Below, one piece after another: positions 24,889-30,653 of a stretch of DNA of 40,886 bases (within the stretch, counting starts at the first letter, position 1; each line of letters starts with the position of its first letter). Source of the DNA: Pseudomonas fluvialis (lineage in GTDB: Bacteria > Pseudomonadota > Gammaproteobacteria > Pseudomonadales > Pseudomonadaceae); assembly GCF_014207935.1 (NCBI RefSeq), contig NZ_JACHLL010000009.1, forward strand, positions 1-40,886. Reading direction: 5' to 3'. The notes beneath the pieces were generated by a model, which ran no database searches, had not been told where the DNA came from, and saw nothing but the letters and a program-made list of their open reading frames with translations. Position numbers and translations under genes: made by a program.

Positions 24889-26001
24889 TTGATCGTCTTC
24901 CGTTACCTGTCCCGTGAAGTGTTGCTGACCCTCAGCGCGGTGAGTGCCGTGCTGCTGGTGATCATCATGAGTGGGCGTTTCATCAAGTACCTGGCGCAGG
25001 CTGCTCAGGGGTTGCTCGATCCGGGCGTACTGCTGCTGATTATCAGCTTCCGGATACCCGGCTTTCTTCAGCTGATTCTGCCGCTGGGGCTGTTCCTCGG
25101 TATTCTGCTGGCTTACGGGCGCCTCTATCTGGAATCGGAGATGACCGTGCTGTCGGCAACCGGCATGAGTCCGCAGCGGCTGTTTGCCTACAGCCTTGCG
25201 CCGGCCCTGCTGGTGGCGGCGCTGACTGCCTGGCTGAGCCTGTCTCTGGCGCCGGCGGGCGTGACCAAGGTGGCTGAGATCCTCAAGCAGCAGGACAGCA
25301 TGACCGAGTTCGATACGCTGGTGGCGGGTCGCTTCCAGTCGATCAAGGGCGGCAACCGGGTGACCTACACCGAGAAACTCTCGGAGGATCGTACCGAACT
25401 GTCGGGTGTGTTCATCTCCGAGAAGCGTCTGGGCAAGGCCGGCGAAGACCGCGGCATTGCTGTTTTGGTGGCCGAGAGCGGGCGACAGCAGATTCAGCCA
25501 GATGGCAGCCGCTACCTGATCCTCAACAATGGTTTCCGTTACGACGGCAGCCCAGGTCAGGCCGACTACCGCGCCATTCGCTATGACACCTATGGCGTGC
25601 TGCTGCCCAAGCCGAGTGTCGATGGCGAAATCAGCGAGCGCGAGGCGATTCCTACCCGCGAGCTTCTGGCGAGTGACAACCCCAGGCACCAGGCCGAATT
25701 GCAGTGGCGTCTGTCCATTCCGCTGCTGGTCTTTGTCGTGACCTTGCTGGCGGTGCCGCTGTCGCGGGTCAATCCCCGCCAGGGCCGCTTCCTCAAGCTG
25801 CTGCCGGCCATTCTTCTGTATATGAGCTACCTGGCCCTGCTCATCGCCGCACGCGGCAAGCTGGACAAGGGTGAATTCGTCTACGGCCTGTGGCTGGTGC
25901 ATGGCCTGTTCGTGCTGGTGGGTGTGCTGCTGCTCTATTGGGAAAATCTGCGCTTGTTCTGGGCGGCACGGCGTGCGCGTGTGGAGGTGGCCCATGGTTA
26001 A
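24889..26001 (+). CDS. lptF: LPS export permease LptF
   Basis: LptF and LptG form the membrane part of the LptB2FG ABC transporter that extracts LPS from the inner membrane. The 370-aa protein has the YjgP/YjgQ layout: N-terminal helices (LSREVLLTLSAVSAVLLVIIMSGRF), the periplasmic beta-jellyroll (residues about 130-260), and three C-terminal helices. The start is read as TTG at 24889, giving MIVFRYLSREV, because GGAG lies 8 nt upstream and the family begins this way; the GTG at 24880 overlaps that GGAG. The stop overlaps lptG by 8 bp. Confidence 0.93.
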   Translation: MIVFRYLSREVLLTLSAVSAVLLVIIMSGRFIKYLAQAAQGLLDPGVLLLIISFRIPGFLQLILPLGLFLGILLAYGRLYLESEMTVLSATGMSPQRLFAYSLAPALLVAALTAWLSLSLAPAGVTKVAEILKQQDSMTEFDTLVAGRFQSIKGGNRVTYTEKLSEDRTELSGVFISEKRLGKAGEDRGIAVLVAESGRQQIQPDGSRYLILNNGFRYDGSPGQADYRAIRYDTYGVLLPKPSVDGEISEREAIPTRELLASDNPRHQAELQWRLSIPLLVFVVTLLAVPLSRVNPRQGRFLKLLPAILLYMSYLALLIAARGKLDKGEFVYGLWLVHGLFVLVGVLLLYWENLRLFWAARRARVEVAHG

Positions 26002-27061
26002 GCTGGATCGCTACATCGGTACCAGCGTGTTCTTCAGCATCCTGGCGGTGCTGGGGATTATCGTCAGCCTGGCGCTGCTGTTTGCCTTTATCGACGAGCT
26101 GGGCGACGTCGAGGGCGGCTACGGTGTGCTCGACGCCCTGTGGTACGTGCTGCTGACTGCCCCGCGCCGGCTCTATGAAATGCTGCCGATGGCGGCGCTG
26201 ATCGGTTGTCTGGTCGGGCTGGGCACGCTGGCCAGCCACAGCGAGCTGACGGTGATGCGTGCTGCCGGGGTGTCCGTTGGCCGGATCGTCTGGGCCGTGA
26301 TGAAGCCGATGCTGGTGCTGATGCTGGCGGGCATTCTGATTGGCGAATATATCGCTCCCTGGAGCGAGAACCTGGCCCAGGGCAGTCGTTCGCTGGCCCA
26401 GGGCGGCGGTGATGCGCAGAGCGCCAAACGCGGTCTGTGGCATCGCCAGGGCGACGAATTTGTGCACATCAACGCGGTACAACCCAATGGCGTTTTGATT
26501 GGTGTGACCCGCTATCGCTTCGATGCCGAACGCAATCTGCAGTCCTCCAGCTTTGCCCGTCGCGCATTGTTCCAGGGCGATTACTGGCTGCTGGAAGATG
26601 TGGCGACGACCCGCTTCCATCTGGCGGAAAAACGTACCGAGGTGATCAAGGCGCCGACCGAGCAGTGGCAGGTAGAGCTCTCGCCACAGGTGCTGGGCAC
26701 CGTGGTGATGGAGCCGGAAGCCCTTTCGATCACCGGCCTATGGAATTACGCGCGCTACCTGGGCGAGCAGGGGCTGGCCAATGCCCGTTACTGGCTGGCG
26801 TTCTGGACCAAGGTGCTGCAGCCGGTGGTGACCGCTGCGCTGGTGCTGATGGCGATTTCCTTCATCTTCGGTCCGCTGCGCTCGGTGACGCTGGGGCAGC
26901 GCGTATTCAGCGGCGTGCTGGTGGGCTTTGTGTTCCGCATTGCCCAGGACCTGCTGGGTCCTTCCAGTCTGGTATTTGGCTTCTCGCCGCTGCTGGCGGT
27001 GCTGGTGCCGGCCGGTATCTGTGCTCTCGCTGGTTTGTGGATGCTGCGCCGCGCCGGCTGA
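25994..27061 (+). CDS. lptG: LPS export permease LptG
   Basis: Second permease subunit of the LptB2FG LPS exporter. The 355-aa protein begins MVKLDRYIGTSVFFSI, with N-terminal helices, the coupling-helix region LPMAALIGCLVGLGTLASHSELTVMRAAGVS, a jellyroll and C-terminal helices (VVTAALVLMAISFIFGPLR...). It overlaps lptF by 8 bp, so translation is likely coupled. A rho-independent terminator follows 19 bp downstream. Confidence 0.95.
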   Translation: MVKLDRYIGTSVFFSILAVLGIIVSLALLFAFIDELGDVEGGYGVLDALWYVLLTAPRRLYEMLPMAALIGCLVGLGTLASHSELTVMRAAGVSVGRIVWAVMKPMLVLMLAGILIGEYIAPWSENLAQGSRSLAQGGGDAQSAKRGLWHRQGDEFVHINAVQPNGVLIGVTRYRFDAERNLQSSSFARRALFQGDYWLLEDVATTRFHLAEKRTEVIKAPTEQWQVELSPQVLGTVVMEPEALSITGLWNYARYLGEQGLANARYWLAFWTKVLQPVVTAALVLMAISFIFGPLRSVTLGQRVFSGVLVGFVFRIAQDLLGPSSLVFGFSPLLAVLVPAGICALAGLWMLRRAG

Positions 27062-27079
27062 TCCTGTTGCTTTGAAGAG

Positions 27080-27109
27080 GCCGCCCGGCGCATGCCGTGC
27101 GGCTTTTTT
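27080..27109 (+). terminator. Terminator after lptG
   Basis: GCCGC-C-CGGC paired with GCCG-T-GCGGC around GCAT is followed by six T. It terminates the lptF-lptG transcript. Confidence 0.85.
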
Positions 27110-27116
27110 CATGGGC

Positions 27117-27143
27117 AAAAAAAGACCCGGCAAGAGCCGGGTC
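27117..27143 (-). terminator. Terminator of PrrF sRNA
   Basis: On the minus strand an 8-bp stem GACCCGGC/GCCGGGTC with a TCTT loop is followed by seven T, forming the 3' end of the PrrF sRNA. Confidence 0.9.
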
Positions 27144-27230
27144 AATAACCGTGATTAGCCTGATGAGGAGATAACCTGAAGAGTCCACTGCCTGGTCTCC
27201 CAGCTTATCGGCTGGTCTCGCGATCAGCTG
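27117..27230 (-). ncRNA. prrF: PrrF iron-responsive small RNA
   Basis: About 114 nt, the length I recall for PrrF. On the minus strand the 5' part folds (GCGAGACCAGC ... GCTGGGAGACC). The internal segment containing CTCCTCATCAGGCTAATCA matches the conserved PrrF seed that pairs with sodB and other iron-protein mRNAs, and it is followed by CACGGT and the GACCCGGC terminator hairpin. The promoter overlaps a Fur box, and the gene sits just downstream of cbpA, as in PAO1. PrrF represses iron-using proteins and spares iron under starvation. Only one copy is seen here, whereas PAO1 has prrF1 and prrF2 in tandem. Confidence 0.88.
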
Positions 27231-27236
27231 GCTTAA

Positions 27237-27264
27237 ATAATATCAATTATCATTTGCATGTCAA
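27237..27264 (-). promoter_or_regulatory. Promoter of prrF
   Basis: On the minus strand -35 TTGACA (27264-27259) and -10 TATTAT (27242-27237) are 16 bp apart. Predicted start is near 27230. The spacer is AT-rich and overlaps the Fur box. Confidence 0.8.
27239..27257. promoter_or_regulatory. Fur box at prrF promoter
   Basis: A 19-bp site containing AAATGATAATTGATATT matches the Fur consensus at about 13 of 19 positions by eye. It lies between the -35 and -10 elements of prrF, so Fur with Fe2+ would block RNA polymerase and derepress the sRNA when iron is scarce. Confidence 0.8.
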
Positions 27265-27294
27265 GCTGGTGATCGACACATTTGTTCTGTGCAG

Positions 27295-27320
27295 AAAAAA
27301 CCCGCCGGATGGCGGGCTTT
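27295..27320 (-). terminator. Terminator after cbpA
   Basis: On the minus strand CCCGCC-ATCC-GGCGGG is followed by six T. It separates cbpA from prrF. Confidence 0.88.
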
Positions 27321-27338
27321 ATTCGTGGCGTGTGGTAT

Positions 27339-28136
27339 TCAGTCGGAGGCTTTCAATCGCAACTGAGTGACCTCTTTGTTCAGCAGGTCGATGCGCCTGG
27401 CCATGCTCTCGATCAGGCTGTGGGAGATCCGCGGGTTGCTTTGCATCAGGCTGAGGAACTGGTCCTTGGGAATCACCATCACGGTGCAGGCTTCGCTGGC
27501 GATGACCGTGGCACTGCGCTTCTCGCGGGTGAAGACGGCCATGGCACCGAAAATCTCGTCCTTCTGCACATCGCCGACCTTGTGGCCGTCGACAAAGGCT
27601 TCGGCGTGACCTTCGATGATGATGAACACGTGGTCGGCGTCGTCACCCTGGTGGATCAGTTCTTCGCCGGCGGTAAAATGCTGGAAGCCGGTGGCCGGAC
27701 GGATTTCCGGCTGCTTGAGGCGGGCTAGGGCGTCAGACAGCAGGGCGGTCTGGCCGATCAGGTACTGGATGAACTGTTCCTGGCGCGCTTCGCTGCTGTA
27801 GATGTGCTGGAACACGGCGCTGCGCGAGTAGGGAATCAGGGTCAGTGGTTCATCGCTGCTGTAGTTGCAGGAGGGCAGGTCGATGCCCTGGCGCAGGCCC
27901 AGCAGGTCGCCTTCCTGCAGATAGAACAGCGGACGGCCTTCTACGTGGGCATGCAACAGGCCGTCGGCGATGATGAACAGCTGATTGGCCGGCAGTTGCG
28001 CGTTGAGATCATCCACGCTGTCGAGGAGCAGCGGCTCGCCGGCAGGCTGCAGGCCTTCCAGCAACTGGCCGGGAATGCTCTGCAAGCGCGAAATCAGCTG
28101 GTCGGCGTAGGCCGGTTGTTCCCCGAGTAGATACAT
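27339..28136 (-). CDS. cbpA: Cyclic-nucleotide-binding protein CbpA
   Basis: A 265-aa protein with a C-terminal cAMP-binding (Crp-like) domain: TAGEELIHQGDDADHVFIIIEGHAEAFVDG, then DEIFGAMAVFTREKRSATVIASEACTVMVIPKDQFL, about residues 150-235. It lacks a DNA-binding helix-turn-helix. The N-terminal half is a degenerate second cyclic-nucleotide-like domain (LFIIADGLLHAHVEGRPLFYLQEGDLLGL). It matches CbpA (PA4704), which I recall as cAMP-binding, Vfr-controlled and polarly localised. ATG 28136 has AAGGA 7 nt upstream; the longer reading to 28217 is rejected. It lies just upstream of prrF on the same strand. Confidence 0.85.
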   Translation of the reverse strand: MYLLGEQPAYADQLISRLQSIPGQLLEGLQPAGEPLLLDSVDDLNAQLPANQLFIIADGLLHAHVEGRPLFYLQEGDLLGLRQGIDLPSCNYSSDEPLTLIPYSRSAVFQHIYSSEARQEQFIQYLIGQTALLSDALARLKQPEIRPATGFQHFTAGEELIHQGDDADHVFIIIEGHAEAFVDGHKVGDVQKDEIFGAMAVFTREKRSATVIASEACTVMVIPKDQFLSLMQSNPRISHSLIESMARRIDLLNKEVTQLRLKASD

Positions 28137-28234
28137 GGTGCGTTCCTTGAGCGGGCTTAATGCGGATCGTCCAAACGAATACACAATAGGATGCAGGACG
28201 TTCGCGGTAAATCCCACCCCGTTGGTCTTGTGAG

Positions 28235-28504
28235 CTAGCTCTTGTTGTGTGGGTTACTCTGCAGCTGGTTGTTCAGTACGGCCTTGTGCTGCGGAGGCAG
28301 CTCATTCCAGTGGATATCCAGCAAAGCACCTTCGATGGCATACAGCAGGACTTTGGAGGCGCGAAAGCCGCGCGCCTTGACGGCACGGTAGGCATCCACC
28401 GAGCCCATGCGGCGCAGATCCGATTCACTGTGAATGCCCACGGCATGCAGCCATTGCGAAGAGGTCTTGCCCAGGTTCTTCAGTTGCAGCAGTTCGTCGT
28501 TCAT
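28235..28504 (-). CDS. TfoX/Sxy C-terminal domain protein
   Basis: An 89-aa protein consisting only of the TfoX C-terminal domain (LKNLGKTSSQWLHAVGIHSESDLRRMGSVDAYRAVKARG). It is a compact helical fold with a helix-hairpin-helix-like start, as in Sxy, the competence regulator. The N-terminal half of Sxy is missing, so a role in competence is not assumed. ATG 28504 has GGAG 5 nt upstream. It lies between the pentapeptide-repeat gene and cbpA on the same strand, as in PAO1 (PA4703 as I recall). Function unknown. Confidence 0.8.
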   Translation of the reverse strand: MNDELLQLKNLGKTSSQWLHAVGIHSESDLRRMGSVDAYRAVKARGFRASKVLLYAIEGALLDIHWNELPPQHKAVLNNQLQSNPHNKS

Positions 28505-28576
28505 CCGGCCTCCGTGCGTGCTGATGCGCCAAGCTTTGATGCAGTGTAGCGGGGCTGGGGGCTTTTGCCGGTGTCG

Positions 28577-28924
28577 TCAGGGCTGGCGGCGGTAGCGCAT
28601 GCGGGTGCCGAACTGCATGGACATCAGTACTTCACTGGCTTCCAGTTCAACCGGGAAGTAGGCGCCTGAAATCTGCGCATGAGCGATGCTCGCCCCTTCA
28701 AGGTTGGCTTCACGGAAGTCAATGCCACGCAGGTCGGCGCCGCGAAAGTAGGCATTCTTCAGGTCCAGGCGGCTGGCATCCAGGCCGCGCAGATCCAGGC
28801 CGCGAAAGTCTCCGCCTGCGAGGTCGATCATGCCGCTGGCAGGTTTTTGCTGATTGAAGGTGCTGGTCTGTTCGCCGCGCAGAAGCTTGTACAGCGGCGA
28901 GCCGAGTTGTTGCGGCTGGGTCAT
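28577..28924 (-). CDS. Pentapeptide-repeat protein
   Basis: A 115-aa protein with seven to eight tandem pentapeptides of the A(D/N)LXX type in the middle (GDFRG LDLRG LDASR LDLKN AYFRG ADLRG IDFRE ANLEG, about residues 38-77). These form a right-handed quadrilateral beta-helix of about two turns, too short to mimic DNA as in Qnr proteins. The role is unknown. The ribosome site GGGAG, 7 nt upstream of ATG, lies within a perfect hairpin at 28931-28956, so translation may be structure-controlled. Confidence 0.82.
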   Translation of the reverse strand: MTQPQQLGSPLYKLLRGEQTSTFNQQKPASGMIDLAGGDFRGLDLRGLDASRLDLKNAYFRGADLRGIDFREANLEGASIAHAQISGAYFPVELEASEVLMSMQFGTRMRYRRQP

Positions 28925-28930
28925 GAAGCT

Positions 28931-28956
28931 ACTCCCGATGAGGTCTCATCGGGAGT
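28931..28956 (-). promoter_or_regulatory. Perfect hairpin over the pentapeptide gene ribosome site
   Basis: ACTCCCGATGAG and CTCATCGGGAGT form a 12-bp perfect inverted repeat (11-bp stem with a GACC loop on the minus strand). The right arm carries GGGAG, the likely ribosome site 7 nt before the ATG at 28924. There is no T-run, so it is not a standard terminator. It could be a translational switch or an operator. Confidence 0.6.
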
Positions 28957-28981
28957 ATAGGCAACAGCTGGGAGGGCTGCC

Positions 28982-30538
28982 TCAGCGGGCCGGCAGATGC
29001 TGGCGCAGGCGTTGGATCAGGCTGTCAACGCTGGCAGGCTGGTCGGTGGCAATGCTCAGGGCGCAGGCTTTTTCTTCGCTTTGCAGAGTTTCCCGGTTGG
29101 CCTTCTGCTCTGTGATGACCTCCAGGGTCGCATCCGAAGGATCGCCGCCGGCCTGCTGGCGTTGCGCCAGCCACTGGCTGATGATCGCGTCGGGGGCCTG
29201 GCAGTCGAGAATCAGGAAGGGCGCGCCAGCCTGTTCTGCGACGGCGGCCGCGGCCTGACGCTGGCTGTGCTTGAGGTAGGTCGCATCGATGACGACGGCA
29301 AAGCCCGCATGCAGTGCAGCACTGGCCAGTTGGTGCAGGTGCTGGTAGGTGGCAATGCTGGCTTCGCTGCTGTAGATGCCGTCGTTGAGTGCTTGCGCAT
29401 TTGCTGGCTGACCGAGCAGGCGCTTGCGTTCGATATCCGAGCGCAGACGGATGGCGCCCAGTTCGTCTACCAGGCGTTGGGCAACATGGCTCTTGCCTAC
29501 CGCGGATACCCCGCAGGTGATGGCGAGGAAAGGCGAGGGGATGGCGCAGTAGCTTTCCGCCAGGTTGGCGTAGTTGCGGTACTGGCTTAGCGTTGCCTGG
29601 CGCCCGTCCTCATCACTCTGGTGGGCCAGACTGAACAGGGCGATCTTGGCGCGAACCACGGCGCGGTAAGCCTTGTAGAAATTGAGCAGCTCCAGGCCGG
29701 CATAGTCGCCAGTATGCTCTAGGTACTGGCTGATCAGGCGGCTGGATAGTGAGCGCAGGCCGCGGTCTTCGAGGTCCATGGCGAGGAAGGCAATGTCTGC
29801 ATAAACGTCGGTGAAGCGAAACGGCTCGTTGAACTCGATGCAATCGAACAGCACAACCTGGCCGTCGAGCAGGGTGGCGTTGCCCAGGTGGATGTCTCCG
29901 TGGCATTCGCGGATGAACCCTTCAGGTTTACGTGCGGCCAGCAGCGATTGCAGGCGTTCGAAGGTGCTCTCTGCCCAAGCTTCCAGCGCCAGCAGCTGTG
30001 GCAGGTCGCTGCTGTCGGGCAGCATGGCGCGAATCTGCTCGAAGTTCTGCCGCACCGGCGCCATGACGGCGTCGGGGCTGCCGAGTTCGTGCTCAACCGG
30101 TACGCGCGGAGCGCGGGCATGGAAATTAGCGATCTGAGCGGCGAGCTGGTCGATGTGTAGGGTGGTCAGCTCACCACGTGCCTGTACGGCGCTGAGCAGT
30201 TGGCTCTGTGGGAACTGGCGCATTTTTAGGGCGTATTCGATTGGTGCGTCACTGCCATTGAAAGAGGGCTGTTCGGCGTTGCCATAAATAGGCAGCACTT
30301 CCAGATACAGGCCTTCGGTCAGGCGCTGGTTGAGCAGCAGCTCCTGGCGGCAGAAATGCTCGCGCGCAGACAGGCTGCTGAAGTCGAGAAAGCCGAAGTT
30401 GACCGGTTTCTTGATCTTGTAGGCATAAGGGCCGGTGAGGATGACCCAGGAAATATGGGTTTCGATGACCTGAAACGACTCCACGGGGTGCGGGTAGAGA
30501 CTGGAGTTCTGCAGGGCGTTGATCAGGGCTTGGCTCAC
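28982..30538 (-). CDS. Two-domain APH-like / P-loop kinase-like protein
   Basis: A 518-aa fusion. The first part resembles aminoglycoside phosphotransferase/protein-kinase-like folds: HGDIHLGN (213-220) is the catalytic loop and FDCIEFN (231-237) gives the metal-binding Asp. The second part is a P-loop kinase/AAA domain with Walker A GVSAVGKS (343-350) and DATY further on. The layout is a known Pseudomonas family (PA4701 as I recall); the substrate is unknown. Start is read as GTG 30538 because AAGGA lies 6 nt upstream; the ATG at 30562 is less likely. It is divergent from mrcB and upstream of the pentapeptide gene. Confidence 0.82.
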   Translation of the reverse strand: MSQALINALQNSSLYPHPVESFQVIETHISWVILTGPYAYKIKKPVNFGFLDFSSLSAREHFCRQELLLNQRLTEGLYLEVLPIYGNAEQPSFNGSDAPIEYALKMRQFPQSQLLSAVQARGELTTLHIDQLAAQIANFHARAPRVPVEHELGSPDAVMAPVRQNFEQIRAMLPDSSDLPQLLALEAWAESTFERLQSLLAARKPEGFIRECHGDIHLGNATLLDGQVVLFDCIEFNEPFRFTDVYADIAFLAMDLEDRGLRSLSSRLISQYLEHTGDYAGLELLNFYKAYRAVVRAKIALFSLAHQSDEDGRQATLSQYRNYANLAESYCAIPSPFLAITCGVSAVGKSHVAQRLVDELGAIRLRSDIERKRLLGQPANAQALNDGIYSSEASIATYQHLHQLASAALHAGFAVVIDATYLKHSQRQAAAAVAEQAGAPFLILDCQAPDAIISQWLAQRQQAGGDPSDATLEVITEQKANRETLQSEEKACALSIATDQPASVDSLIQRLRQHLPAR

Positions 30539-30639
30539 GATGGATCCTTGTGCGGCGGGCATGCGGGACGCGCATTATGGCTGCTGTGCGGCACTCTGCA
30601 AACCGCCGGAGGGCGCCTGTTGGTTGTGGATAAAGTACG

Positions 30640-30645
30640 TATAAT
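30640..30645 (+). promoter_or_regulatory. -10 box of mrcB, possibly leaderless
   Basis: A perfect TATAAT lies 8 bp before the mrcB ATG (30654). A start about 7 nt downstream would fall at or next to the A of ATG. No Shine-Dalgarno is visible before ATG. The -35 is weak (CTGTTG at 30617). Confidence 0.5.
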
Positions 30646-30653
30646 CGCCGCCC

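Noticed and set aside
28577..28924. Qnr-like quinolone resistance for the pentapeptide protein
   Set aside because: Far too few repeats (about two coils) and no loops of the Qnr type.
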